Part shown: positions 1-11,102 of the stretch, in pieces | How the letters are laid out: each line of letters opens with the position of its first letter | Position numbering within the stretch: the stretch's first letter is position 1 | Position numbers and translations under genes: made by a program | Assembly: GCA_051453625.1 (NCBI GenBank) | Contig: JBOZIK010000001.1 | Location: 232,536,313 to 232,600,312 of the forward strand | Length of the DNA stretch: 64,000 bases | Reading direction: 5' to 3' | Source: Welwitschia mirabilis | Taxonomy: Eukaryota; Gnetophyta; Gnetopsida; Welwitschiales | Notes under the pieces: model-generated | The model's database searches: none | Told to the model about the DNA's origin: nothing | Seen by the model: the letters and a program-made list of their open reading frames with translations, nothing else

Positions 1-335
1 CCCTACTTTATCTATGATAGTTAAGTTAAACTCTTGCATAAGGAGGATCCATCTAATCAAACATGCACTAGAGTTTTTCTTAGTTATGAGGTAATGAATA
101 GCAACATAATTAGTGTAAATGTTAATATGAAAGCCTAAAAGATAATGTCTGAGAGAATTAATGAAAAATATAATGGCTAGAATCTCTTTCTTTGTAGTGG
201 TATAATTCTTTTGAGCTCTAGACAAATATTTTCTATAGTAAGATATAACTTTAAAATCATTTTAATATTTTTGATTAAAAACCCCATCCATAGTAAAATT
301 AATCACATCACACATAACTTTAAAGTCTTTTTATC
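1..335 (-). pseudogene. RNase H domain remnant (element A)
   Basis: The minus frame reads a typical gypsy RNase H. There is a CD motif near 315-325 (reading VMCDV), then NYTTTKKEILAIIF around 170-210, then HYLLGF and a final LIRWILLMQEF near 20-55. In life this domain degrades the RNA strand of the RNA:DNA hybrid during reverse transcription. It continues directly from the RT remnant on its right. The acidic residue expected in the stretch now reading NYVA appears lost. Family assignment is clear; function is gone. Confidence 0.8.
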
Positions 336-469
336 AATTAGATCTTGTTACTATAGGAGCATAAGAAATTTTACATTTAAGCCTAGCAAAAGCAAGTTAA
401 CAAGATTTGTTCCACTCAAATTTGATTTCTTTTTCTAGTAACGAGTGAGGGGATTTATAGATATTATTA

Positions 470-1160
470 TAATCATCAATAAATTAATGGTAAAAACCAT
501 AATAACCAAGAAAACATCTAACCTATTTAACATTTGTAGAGGAACTTAGGTTTTGAGTAATACTAACTTTTAAAAAAGTCCATCCTAATCCCCTCTTTCA
601 AGATATGATAATTTAAAATAGTTCTACTTTTAATAAGAAATAAAATTTTTTCCTAACTCAAGTGTAGATTGTTAGAAATACAATAGTCAAGGACTTTCTC
701 TAATTGATATAAAATTTGTTAAAAAGTTTTAGCATAAATAGAGAAGTCATTCATAAAAATATCAATAGAATCCTCAAGCATATTAGAAAAAGATTTCCAT
801 CATTGCATATTGAAAAGTACCAGGAGCATTACAAAGTCTGAAAGGCATGTGTCTAAAAGCAAATGTACTAAAAGGAAAAGTAAAACTAATTTTTGCTTGA
901 TCTTTAATAGCAATGCAAATCTAGGTGTAACCACTATAATCATTAAGAAAATAGTAAAAGGCATGACCCTAAATCATATCAAGAATCTGATCAAGAAAAG
1001 GCAAAGGAGAATGGTCTTTTTTGGTTACTTTATTTAGTTTCTAAAGTCTATATAGATTTTTCATTTCCCATCTTTTTTCGAAACTACCCTTAAGAGGCTA
1101 ATCCACTCACTATCAACTATTGAATAAATGATTTTTGCATTTATTAATTTTATGATTTCA
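470..1160 (-). pseudogene. Reverse transcriptase remnant (element A)
   Basis: Minus-strand frames read the RT core of a gypsy element. FAFLDQILD lies upstream, then FYYFLNDYSGY, FTFPFSTFAFRHMPF and LCNAPGTFQ near 795-835. The catalytic loop at 746-757 reads FMND, so the first of the two metal-binding Asp residues is Asn, a G-to-A change. A one-base frameshift separates LCNAPGTFQ from the FMND loop, and several in-frame stops follow. Element C keeps the intact FMDD at the same place. Confidence 0.85.
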
Positions 1161-1563
1161 TCCTTAATAATTTGTTTAAAGGCTAGATTAAGTCTATGTT
1201 GGGTTGCCTCACAATTTTAGTATTTTCTTTAATGTAGATTTTATATTTAACAATAGAAGTGGATATGTCTATCAAATCATTATGAATTTAAGTGAAAAAA
1301 TTTAGCTTAGAGTGCAAAAGAGAGACTAGACTCAATTATTATTGAGAAGTAAGGTTTTTATTAAGAATCAAGTATTTTTTCATATCACTATTAAAGGAAA
1401 TGTATTTCAATCCACTATCTAAAGGTTTTAAGTTTAGATTTAAGTTTAGAATTTTACTTTTTATAAAATTCTTAGGAAAACTGACTATCATCTCAGATGG
1501 TAATCTAGAAATCAGTAGTAAATGACCATCCTTAAAATAAGAAATCTCAAGTCCCCTAAAATC

Positions 1564-1860
1564 TCAGACTTCTTCATAGTTAAGAGGCTTAGACTCTCTA
1601 CTCTCTAGATTCAAAAATTTAGTTTTCATATGGTCAAAATCAAGTTGATCTTCAAAAATACTCAAGTCGTCTACTTCTATTTGGTCATTAAATAATATTA
1701 GTTTGTGAAGCATGAACCATCTCTCCTCAAGGGGATAGTGCTGTAAAAATAAAATTAACTTGATTTCTTCCTCCATACTTAAATTATTTCCTAAATCATT
1801 TTTAGCTATATTAAAAGATCTTATTAAAATGTTTTTATTTTCAAGATAACACTTTATCAA
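1564..1860 (-). pseudogene. Protease-RT linker of pol, open for 98 codons (element A)
   Basis: This open stretch lies between the protease and RT remnants and reads in the direction of pol. It is acidic and asparagine-rich and begins at the Met of MIKCYLENKNILIRSF. That Met is internal to the old polyprotein and not a real start. No catalytic motif is visible. It is best read as the non-conserved linker of the gag-pol polyprotein that happens to have escaped stops. An independent gene is unlikely. Confidence 0.6.
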
Positions 1861-1899
1861 ACTAGTTCTTGTATCTATAATATAGTGGGTTTTTGCATA

Positions 1900-2160
1900 G
1901 AAATCTCTACCTAAAAGTAAATGATAACAACCAATTTACTTAACTTATATAACTACAAAATCATTAGGGTAGACAACTTCTTCTATCTGAATGACCAAAT
2001 CCTTAATTATGCCTAACGAATTTTTCATAGATGAATTAGCTAATTTTAAAATAATTCATGTGGGTTCTACTCTTTCTTCCAAACCAAGTATTTAACAAAT
2101 GTGCAAGGACATGATGTTGACACTAGCTCTAATATTAATCAAGGCTTTCCTAATTCTACA
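1900..2160 (-). pseudogene. Aspartic protease remnant (element A)
   Basis: The minus frame at about 2096-2149 reads KALINIRASVNIMSLHIC. This is the place where a retroviral-type protease has its D-(S/T/I)-G-A active-site loop. Here the Asp is Asn and the Gly is Arg, so both key positions are lost by single-base changes. Downstream, VVYPNDFVVI and LLLGRDFYAKTHYII (around 1880-1990) match the flap and C-terminal part. In the live element it would cut the gag-pol polyprotein. Confidence 0.75.
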
Positions 2161-2469
2161 GTTTCCTTCTAAAGTGATACTCATAGTTACTACCCTAGGA
2201 TCTTTAAACTTTAAATAGTTTTGACAAACTAAGTTGTTAATAGATTGAGCTAAGAAGACTTTACTAGGAATGATTTTTTTTATTTTTTTCTAATCAAGTC
2301 TTTCCATAGCTTTAAATATTTTAGATTACCTTATAAAAGTTTCTAAAATGACAAGTTAATGCTCACATTTTACATTAAGGCTTTAAGATGATCAATAAAA
2401 ATAGGATTTATGTTTATCCCATCAAGCCATAGGGTATTAGGTTTATTATGTAAAGAGTTTTTTTAATTG

Positions 2470-4330
2470 TTTAATGGAGAAGAAAAAGAATGATTTTCTA
2501 ATATTTCTATGTCCTCTTCTCCATTATTTTTGCTACTTTGTGATGTTGAAGCCTCATGGGTATAAGGAGTTGTGTCATTTTCACTTCTTATCACCACCTT
2601 ACAATCTTTTCTAACTTTATTTGGATTTGGTAAAGGTTGAATAGCAAGAGACCCTTATGGTATTTAGTTTGCAATCTTAGTTTTTTGTAAGATACTTTCA
2701 AGATTTTCAATGTTGGTGTTTGTCTTTTCAATGTTTGAGTTTATTTTTTCTTATAATTTTCTCAACTCCTTAATAAGAATTTTTAATAGGATTACTTTGT
2801 TTTTGGGAGTTGGATTAGCTTGCTATGTTGTTTGAGTTGTTAAATTAAAAGTTTATGTTCTCAAATCTTTACTTAAAAGGTTGGAAGTTAAGATGGTTTT
2901 TTTAAAAATTTCTAAAGGTGGGTTTTTCACTCATCCTATGTTAAAAGTTGTTGTGATTTTGGGCTTATCTTTAATTTTGGTTTTGGTTGTAGTTTAAGGA
3001 CCTCTAGTTGAAAGCACATACTTCCTCATAAATTTTCTATTTGTAATTTGGAAGTAAAGGACATTCTTTGGTAACATGATAACTATATTCACACAAATCA
3101 CAAATAGGGACTCCAACTTCACTCTTTTCGGTTACCACCTTGGCATTAAAAATCATTGGTGTGTACTTTTCTAAGGTTGCAGTGAAATCCTTAGTGATTT
3201 ATTTTCAATTCTTATTTCATTTTTCTCATGTTTTACCTCCTTTAGATCTTTAATGATTTGGCCTACAGTTCAGTTTTCTCTAAGTAAGGGTCTAGGCCAT
3301 GTTTAACTTGCTTTTACCAAGTTTTCCAATACTTTTCAAGTATCTTTTAAGGTTTGGTTTAATAAGTTACCTCCACACGAAAAATCTACTAGTTGCTTTA
3401 TGTGACTATTTAATCCATTATAAAAGTAGTCTATTAGTTCCACTTATGAAAAGGCATCTATAGGGTTTAAATGTAAAGAAACAAAAAATCTCTCATAATT
3501 GGAGGCATAGTCTTTATTAGGCATTTGTTGGAAGTTGATGACTTTTTTCTTACATTTTTGGATGGTGGTTTCACTCATAAATCTCTTGATAAAGGCTTCT
3601 TAAACTTGACTCTCAGATTTTAAGCTTTTGTGAGGAATCATTCTTAGCCATATTTTTGCTTTATCTTTTAAAGTAATGGGGATGATGACTACATATGTTC
3701 TATTACTTATGCATTTTTTACCATTTTTGAAAGTAAGGACTAACTATTCTATGTTAGCAATGTGTTGTAAAGGATCTTCATCGGGTTCACGACTAAAAGT
3801 AGGATATGCATTTAGGTTACGTAGTTCAATATCATCACTGAGAGATAAGTCAAATGGAGTTTGAATTTCACATTTCGTATTTGCTATGAGATATCTAAGA
3901 ATGATATGGGCATTGGTATGGGCAGGAGTGGTTGTAGGAGTTTCAATGACAAGGGGTGGATTTGGTGAGATAGATTATTTTTATTTTTGAGATGAGGTTG
4001 ACATAGTTGGAAATGAGAAACTCTCGTCTAAATAATCATCAGAAAAATTTTCTTTAGAAAATCAAACTCTATAGAATTGAAAGTAGATTTTGCAAGAATT
4101 TCTAAATCTTTCATATCTTTTTTGTGTTTACCTGATTCAATTTCTAGGTCTATCAAATCTTCTCGGATATTTTCCATAATAAACAGTTACTCTCTCTGGT
4201 TTTTTTTTTCTTACCAAATTTTACCATTCATGCTTAGTTTTAAATGCACAGAGTGTCATCCATGCTATCATCTAGATGATATCCTAGATGAGAAAAACAC
4301 AGAAGCTACAAAAACAAAAGAAAAAAGCAA
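2470..4330 (-). pseudogene. gag remnant with CCHC zinc knuckle (element A)
   Basis: The minus frame contains the gag core at about 3250-3560: YASNYERF, then DYFYNGLNSHIKQLVDF and GGNLLNQTL. At 3061-3102 there is a zinc knuckle of the C-x2-C-x4-H-x4-C type (CDLCEYSYHVTKEC) with all four ligands present. In-frame stops at 3336-3338 (TGA), 3303-3305 (TAA) and 3270-3272 (TGA) sit where Trp, Gln and Trp codons fit the context. Gag would form the virus-like particle and bind the RNA. The upstream part to about 4330 is acidic and poorly conserved. Confidence 0.8.
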
Positions 4331-4687
4331 AAAATAGAAATTAAAAACTAATAGACACAAAAAACTCTAAAATCAGACTATCGTCCACCTGATTCATCTG
4401 GATGACAGAGGGCATAAGGATAAAAACCTTAAAAAATTTTGACAGAAAGCTAAAATAGTAAACTCATGGCATAAAGGCCATCATCATCACAAGTCATCTA
4501 GATGATGCAGCAGACAACTAACTTTTTATTATACAATAGAAAAAAATTATTATTTAAAAAATAGAAAACTGAGACTGCAACAAGAAAAAACCTATGCTAC
4601 TGCAGATAATGGTACAACACTGCTGAAGGCAAGCACCGAACCAAAATACTCACTAGAGAAATGACAACTCTTAAACTCTAATAGCCT

Positions 4688-4705
4688 TCCCTGACAATGG
4701 CACCA
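4688..4705 (-). other. Primer binding site, tRNA-Asp type (element A)
   Basis: The plus strand reads tccctgacaatggcacca. This matches the 3' end of plant tRNA-Asp at 14 of 18 positions, and all four differences are transitions at CG or CHG sites. It lies three bases from the LTR. Minus-strand DNA synthesis would start here. Confidence 0.85.
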
Positions 4706-4708
4706 AGT

Positions 4709-5816
4709 TGTTGTGGTGCATATTTATGCAATATTTACATTCTAAGTAGAATCTTGTTAATTACAAATATAATGCACAAATACAACACACTAATATAGAT
4801 GGAAGTGACCTGAATGTCGTAGTTTATCGTAGGCCAAAGTAGGAAATAAAAGAGTTACTTTCCATAAAGAAATGCCTGTACTCTAACCTATAAAAAATAA
4901 CTTTCAATGCATGAAAGTAAAGATGCAACATGCTTGTGCAAAGCTAACCTAGGAAAAGGAAATAACAATGCACTTAACTTAAACTAATGGAGCACAACAT
5001 TGACAAAGGTTGCCCTCATAAAGTATATCACTAGAGAAACTGTCACTAGATTAGAAGCAGCATAAGCTATGAAGATGAAAAAAAAACATGCATTAAAATT
5101 AAAAAAAAAGAAATGTATTATATTAATTGCAAACCACATCCATATTACAAAGTAGCTACACCTCAATGAAGGAAACATTGTCTAACCCAAAAAAAAGTGT
5201 CTCTTTGCAACTAAAAGGGTGGATCTCTGGCCCTTTAATCTCCTGTCACAAGAATTATAGGTGCAAATGAAGACAAGCAGGAGTCGAGGATGAGATCACT
5301 ATTTATTAACTCACAAGCACATAAGAAAACAAATAGAAAGGCACAGGTAAAATTGTAACGGTCGCATGATAAGAAATGGATACAGATGTGGCTAAAGTTA
5401 GGTGAATGTTCAGTAAAAACATTACAATAATATCATCTGGCTAGTCATCTGGATGATAGAAGAGACAATGCCATCCCATAATTAATTTACATCAGCTACC
5501 AAGTTGATTATAGTCAGCATCTCTATTAGTACTATTTGCTCTATCGTCCGTACAGTCATCCAAATGATGAGGTGGACAATGGCCTTTAACAAATCTTTAA
5601 TCAGTGCATCAACCTCAATGTTTTGCAAGAAGTTATCTCACAAATGTAAAGTATTCATAATAGCTCGAAATATTGTAAATCATCATGGAGATTGCATGTT
5701 TCCACCCTTGTCATCTTAGCTCTCCATTATCACAGAAATCAAGCATTTATCTGTCTATTAACCTACAAAACCACTTAAGATACTCTATCAAATATGCGTA
5801 AGTTGGTAGCATAATA
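4709..5816 (-). repeat. 5' LTR of element A (1108 bp)
   Basis: The plus strand begins tgttgtggtgc next to the primer site and ends ggtagcataata at 5816. The ends are imperfectly inverted, with the final CA apparently mutated to TA. It aligns along its length with 10041-11102: both carry the taagttaaatcc/taacctaggaaa blocks, the gatcactatttatta block and repeated GTCATC/GATGAT palindromes. The taataaata on the minus strand near 5300-5310 could be the TATA box. The left boundary is firm; the right one is placed by comparison with element B. Confidence 0.8.
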
Positions 5817-6129
5817 GTCATGAAAATTAGATTAAAAAAAATACATCATGCTAAACTTAAAAAATGATATGCATACATAATCAGTGAGTTTTTAGTACAA
5901 ACATATACATAGAAGGGGAGATATATAATAAGACAAAATCACTACCCTCATCATCACATGATAAATTTAGGCTAAGCAGTTGGCTTAGGTTCAGGAGGAG
6001 AAGAAGGAGGATGCTAAGGATCAGTAGGAAAACATAGGTCTAAAGATGTAGAAATAGCATAGACCATCACATTACCCTGAATACATATAGCCTCTAGTAT
6101 GTCAACTATCACACTCTACTAGATAGAAA

Positions 6130-7195
6130 TAGTGTACTGGCACACATTAATAATCTAGTCCTCAGAGTACTAAAGTCTTCTCTGAACAGTCAAGATCCTC
6201 TATTCTAATGTTTGCATCCTCTGATCAAGTATTTGTGTCCTCTGATCAAGAGCCTGGATTCTTTGGTCAAGTGTCTAGATACCATGATCAATGAAACCTC
6301 TGATGGTCTTGGTGGTTTCTTCTAGAAGGATTTGAATCTACTCCAAAGTAGCCCCAATTGTAGGTCTTTGTATCTGAGATCTTTCTGCCTCTCTTCGTAC
6401 CTATATGTCCATATCCTGCAGGTAGTAAGCTGAAGTCTGAATGTGTGATAAGCGCTACTCGCCCATGGGCTTTGGTATCCCAAATTATCTAAAAAGTGCT
6501 AAGAGGAGGCATGGATAACCAACAATCTAATGCTGATATGCCTTAACCATATATCTGAATCTCCTCTAAATAAACATGGGGAGGTCCATCTAGTATCCTT
6601 GTTTGAACACTGCCATTATCTATAAATGAGTTACCATTGTGTAACTATCATGAAAGGATGGGCTGATGTTATAAATCAGTCCTTTGTGCAATACTCTATA
6701 AGAGGGAGTTAACTGAGTGACAAGAACTCCATGTATATCCTAGTAAGATAATATAGTACCATATGCACGGCGCTCCTTAGTCCCACTAGCTAAGTGAATA
6801 TGTAGATTCCCAAGCCCACCAAGATCTGTAATGACTATAATGTGGGATGGGAGGATTACTATCTCATGATCTCGTACGTATGTAATGATCAAGTCTACTA
6901 ACTGACCACAAGCATCTGGTCGTCTCTCAATGTGCATGATATCATAAAACTCGCACATCTCTGAAATGTAATAAGATTTATGTGCATCTGCAATCCAACT
7001 AAGCTAGAGATTCGTGAGCTTATGATCTACCTCATGCTTAATGTGTCTCATAAAATCTCCAAATTATCTCTGAACATGGATGCTAGTTGTCTGTATAGTC
7101 AAAGATCTATCGTGCCAAGGTGGTGAATATGCTGGCTCTGCACGCTCTATTTAGGTGGCACTATCGGGTCTGCCTCCTGCTCTATGATTTTGGCC
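6130..7195 (-). pseudogene. Frame-intact, stop-riddled ORF downstream of gag-pol (element B)
   Basis: One minus-strand frame can be followed for about 350 codons without a frameshift. It starts in a proline-containing part (AEPAYSPPWHDRS), passes HEVDHKLTNL and the open stretch 6740-6958 (MCEFYDIMHIERRPDACG), and ends in a heptad segment with LDQR repeats that predicts a coiled coil. I counted 13 TAG, 3 TAA and no TGA stops. The stretch is visibly GC-richer than its surroundings (two lines counted: 38% and 50%) and keeps several CpGs. Its place, between pol and the 3' LTR, is where some plant gypsy elements carry an extra ORF. The layout (globular part plus heptads) recalls the putative plant transposon protein family, but I cannot prove it. 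Confidence 0.5.
6196..6279 (-). repeat. 21-bp tandem repeat, about 4 copies, encoding heptads
   Basis: Units begin at 6196, 6217, 6238 and 6259; tcctctgatcaag recurs in two and close variants in the others. Twenty-one bases is exactly seven codons. On the minus strand each unit encodes L-(D/E)-Q-R-x-x-x, the period of a coiled coil. In the unit at 6196-6216 the Gln codon is TAG, while its sisters have CAG or CAA. Confidence 0.75.
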
Positions 7196-7199
7196 TTAG

Positions 7200-8300
7200 C
7201 CTTAACCTATCTATCTCTATGGATATAGGGCCTACTCACTCGAAAATACAAAAAACATCATATGAAAACAAAAAATTACATCAAATACACATCCATGAAT
7301 ATGCAATAACAGCCCCCAAAAAATTGATTAAAAAATATGAGAAATGCTGAGAAAATGTCTTGCCCCTCCCTCGTTAAAAAGTTGCAATATGTCCCAAAAA
7401 AAATGCAAAATGTATGAAAATTTAAGAATCTATATTTTAATTAGGCCCCACATATGATAAAAATTCAAAGTGCTCAAATAAAAAATCTAATCTAATGATA
7501 AATCTGATAAAATCTCAAAAATCTAGACATCAAATTGAATGGAACAAGAGCCAAGATGCTGGCACAGTGTAGAGGGGTCATTGTCTCTCAAAGAAATGGG
7601 TAAAAATTATGAAGAAATAAGAAAAAATGAAGGAAAATAATTTAGATCACAGTTATATTGCATTATTGTCCGGCGCGTTGTCTGGATGACAGCCCTACTC
7701 TTAGGAAAAAAAATAAGACTGTCATCCACCTAGTGTCATTTGGATGACCAGGTGGATGATGGGGCATGGAAAATTTTATCAAAAATAAATATTTCAGCCA
7801 AAAAACTTAGGCTCAGATATGATCATCTAAGTATCAGATTTTATCAGAAGAACTCAAAAAAACAGAAAATGAGAAAGAAAATCATAGAAATCAAGAAAAG
7901 AAAGTAAAAACTTATAAACAAAGAAAAACTACAGTGAAAGAAAATAGACTATCTAGGCTGAAATATCAATTAAAACTAAGTGAATGTGCCCTAATAGAAA
8001 AGTAAAACAAGATAAACCTTAGAACTCCAAAAACTACAAGGAATCTTATAAAGACTATGAAAGAGAAAAGATGTTCTTTTTGAATTTAAATGCTAACTGA
8101 AAAAAATGATACGAACATGAATGAATAGCAAGGAAACTACTAAATGATAAGGTCCTAAGTGAGAATGAGAAAATGTGAAAATGACTTTGAAATAATAGAC
8201 TCAAAGACCAAAGAAACACAAAATGAAAATGGACATAAGGAACAAGGAGAAGATTGTTTACCTATCTTAAGTACTAACTAGCAAACTCTCAAGGAAAGCA
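7200..8300. other. Conserved non-coding 3' region of element B
   Basis: This has no usable reading frame and is A-rich on the plus strand. Its right end (8221-8290) aligns with 32880-32945 of element D and, on the other strand, with 22118-22165 of element C, so it is the post-pol leader of this group of elements. It holds a splice-donor-like AG|GTAAAC on the minus strand with the break at 8261. It also holds a strong hairpin at 7721-7760 and a purine-poor stretch near 7310-7380. Confidence 0.6.
7721..7760. repeat. Near-perfect inverted repeat (hairpin)
   Basis: The left arm gtcatccacct pairs with the right arm aggtggatgat, and the centre gtcatttggatgac is itself nearly palindromic. It is the best copy of the GTCATCC/GGATGAC module found across elements A to D. 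It lies in the non-coding 3' region of element B. Confidence 0.8.
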
Positions 8301-8400
8301 NNNNNNNNNNNNNNNNNNNNNNNNNNNNNNNNNNNNNNNNNNNNNNNNNNNNNNNNNNNNNNNNNNNNNNNNNNNNNNNNNNNNNNNNNNNNNNNNNNNN
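8301..8400. other. Assembly gap, 100 N
   Basis: Exactly 100 N, the usual placeholder for a gap of unknown size. The pol region of element B would be expected here. Confidence 0.95.
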
Positions 8401-10015
8401 ATTCTCTCTTTTTAAGTTAAAAGCAAAAGATAATATTTGCTAACATGATAACTATCCCCATACAAATCACAGGTAGGAGCTACAACTTCACTCTTCTCAT
8501 TTGCTACCTTTACATCTAGAACCATTTGGATGTATTTTTCAAAGGTTAAAGTGAAATCCTTATAACATTAATTGGTTCATTTTCAATTATTATTTCATTG
8601 TTCTCATGTTTTCCCTCCATTAGATCTTTAATGATTTGTCCTACTATTTGGTTTTTCCTAGGTGAGAATTTAGACTACGTTTGACTTACTTTTACTATGT
8701 CTTCTAATACTTTCTAAGAATCTTCTGAGGTTTGTTTCAATAAGTTAACTTTATATCAAAAATTATAAGTTGCTTTGTGTAACTACTTAATTTATTATAA
8801 AAATAATTTATAGTTCCATCTATGAAAAGACATCTACAGGGTTCAAATGTAAAGAAACAAAGAATCTCTCATAGGTAGAGGCATAGTCTTTATTAGGCAT
8901 TTCTTAAAAGTTGATAACTTCTTTCTTACATTTTCAGATGATGGTTTCACTCCTAAATCTATTAATAAAGGATTCCTAAACTTAATTCCATGATTTTAGG
9001 ATTTTGTAGAAAATCATTTGTAATTATAATTTTATCTTATCTTTTATCACTTATGCATTTTTTTTACAATTTCTAAAAGTGAGGACTAATTGTTCTATAT
9101 TGATGATGTGTTGAAAGGGATCTTCATTGGGTTTACCACTAAAAGTAGGATGTGTGTTTAAGTTTCTAAGCTTAACATCATCACCAGGAGATAGGTTAAA
9201 TGGGGTTTTAATTTCATGTTTCTTGTTGACAATGAGCTCTCTAAGGGTGACATGGAAATTGGTACAAATAAGTGTGGTTGTAGAGATTTCAATAACAAAG
9301 GATGGATTTGGTAAGACAAATTACTTTTGTTTCTAAGATAAAGTAGATAAGAAAAACTCTCTTCTATACAATTATCTAAATTTTTTAAAGTAAAATTAGA
9401 CTCTATAGAAATGAAAGTAAATATTATAGGAATTTCTAAATTTTATGTACCTTTACTGTGTTTATTTGAGTTAGTTTCTAGGCTTATTAAACCTTGTTGG
9501 ATATTTTTCTTAATAAACATCTACTCTCTCTAGTATTTTTCTTTTTTACCAAATTTTACTATACATGCTTAATATCGAATGCACAGAGTATTATCCCTGT
9601 AGTCATCCGAATGATAGTCTAGATGATAGAAACATAGAAATCACAAAAAAGAAAAAAAGTAAAAAACAAAAAAAAATTCTAATAAACACAAAAAACTCTA
9701 AAATCTTACTATTGTTTACCTAAGTCATTTGGAGAACCAAGGGGATGATGGGAAAATCATAAATTTTTTTCGGCAATAATAAAAATAGAAAACACATGGA
9801 ACAGAGGCTGTCATCATCACATGTTATCTAGATGATGAAGCAAGCGACTAACTTCTTCTTGTAGAACAAAATGAAACAATTTTATTCAAAAATAGAAAAT
9901 AACATTGTAAAAAAGAAAAACCTATGCTACTATAAATAATAGTATAATGCTACTACAAGTAAGCCCCAAAACCAAAATACTTACCATAGTAATGACAACT
10001 CTTGAACTCCAAGTA
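8401..10015 (-). pseudogene. gag remnant (element B)
   Basis: This aligns with the gag of element A block by block (for example 8425-8900 with 3040-3500 and 9060-9340 with 3700-4000). The zinc knuckle near 8425-8475 reads C-D-L-Y on the minus strand, so the second ligand Cys is Tyr (TGT to TAT). Stops and small indels are more numerous than in A, so this copy is more decayed. It is joined to the primer site and LTR on its right. Confidence 0.75.
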
Positions 10016-10019
10016 GCCT

Positions 10020-10037
10020 TCCCTAAAAATGATGCCA
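10020..10037 (-). other. Primer binding site, tRNA-Asp type (element B)
   Basis: The plus strand reads tccctaaaaatgatgcca. It matches tRNA-Asp at about 11 of 18 positions, mostly differing by transitions, and lies three bases from the LTR as in element A. Confidence 0.75.
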
Positions 10038-10040
10038 AGA

Positions 10041-11102
10041 TGTTGCGATATGTATTTATGTAATGTTACATTCTTACTTAAGTTAAATCCTATCAAATGG
10101 GAGTGACCTAAATGTCATAAGCTATTAAAGATCAAATTAGAAAATAATAAAGTTGCTTTCCACAAAGAAATGCTTATAGTCTAACTAAAGAAATAACTTG
10201 CAATGCATGAAAGTAAAAATGCAATACACTCATGCAAAGCTAATCTAAGAAAATAAAATAAAAATGCACCTAACCTAAACTAATCATGCACAAAATTAAC
10301 AAAGATTATGCTCATAACCTATATCATTAAAGAAACTATTACCATACTGGAAGCAATATATGATATGAGAGTGAGAAACAAACATGCATTAAAATTAAAA
10401 AATAAAAAGTTTTATATTGAGTTTCGAACTACATCCATGTTACAAAGTAGCCGCACCTCAATGGAGGAAATTCCATCCACATTAAGGAGAATATCTCTCT
10501 ATAACTACAAGGATAAATCTCTAGCCCTCCAATCTCCTCTCACAATAATTGCATGTGCAAATAAAGACAAGAAGGATTTGATGGCAAGATCACTATTTAT
10601 TAACATACAAGCATACAAGAAGATACATAGAAGGGCATAGCTAAAACTATAATGGCCATGCTAAGGAAAACAAACATACATGTGGCAGAAGTAAGTTGAA
10701 TGTTTAGTGTAGATGTTACAAGAGTGTCATCTGTCTAGTTGTTGGAATAAAAGAAAAGATGATACCACCTCATTAACATCAATTATGAAATAGATTATAA
10801 TCAACATCCCCATTGGCATGAACTGCTTGATTGTTTATACTATTATCTAGATGATGAGGTGGATGATGGAATTTTACAAATCTTCAATTAGTGCATTAGT
10901 CTCAATGTTCTACACAAATTTGTCTCAAAAATGTAAAGTATTCAAAATTACTTAAAATGCTATAAATCATTATAGAGATTGCATGTTTTAATTTCTTTTA
11001 TCTTAGCTCTCCATTACTAGGAAGTCAAGCATTTATCTATCTATTAACATATAAAACCAATTAAAATACCCTACCAAATATGCATAAGTTAGTAGCACAA
11101 TA
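10041..11102 (-). repeat. 5' LTR of element B (1062 bp)
   Basis: It begins tgttgcgatatg at 10041 and ends agtagcacaata at 11102. It is colinear with the LTR at 4709-5816: shared blocks include the cttaacctaaactaatc stretch, gatcactatttattaac (about 10579-10595) and aatatgcataagttagtag. Differences are many, so A and B are old copies. It keeps the GATGAT palindromes near 10730 and 10845. Confidence 0.8.

Larger units (their letters stand above)
1..5816 (-). mobile_element. Athila-like LTR retrotransposon A, 3' end outside window
   Basis: On the minus strand the order from right to left is LTR, primer site, gag, protease, RT and RNase H, which is the Ty3/gypsy order. Integrase and the 3' LTR would lie left of base 1. 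The primer site matches plant tRNA-Asp, which Athila-like elements use. All coding parts carry stops and at least one frameshift, so the element is dead. The five bases after the LTR (GTCAT, 5817-5821) would be one copy of its target duplication. The element probably sits inside element B, since no polypurine tract follows the LTR on the right. Confidence 0.85.
5817..11102 (-). mobile_element. Athila-like LTR retrotransposon B, partial
   Basis: From right to left this shows LTR (10041-11102), tRNA-Asp primer site, gag, an N gap, a conserved non-coding stretch and a downstream reading frame. It is the same family as A. Protease, RT, RNase H and integrase are not seen; they may lie in the gap at 8301-8400, whose true size is unknown, or be deleted. 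The 3' LTR is not between 5817 and 8300, which fits element A having inserted into the 3' part of B. The right flank is GTGCT. Confidence 0.7.

Noticed and set aside
3676-4337. Plus-strand ORFs 3676-3864 and 4077-4337
   Set aside because: Antisense to the gag of element A.
10308-10640. 110-codon plus-strand ORF
   Set aside because: Lies wholly inside the LTR of element B, antisense to it, and is not open in the sister LTR of element A.
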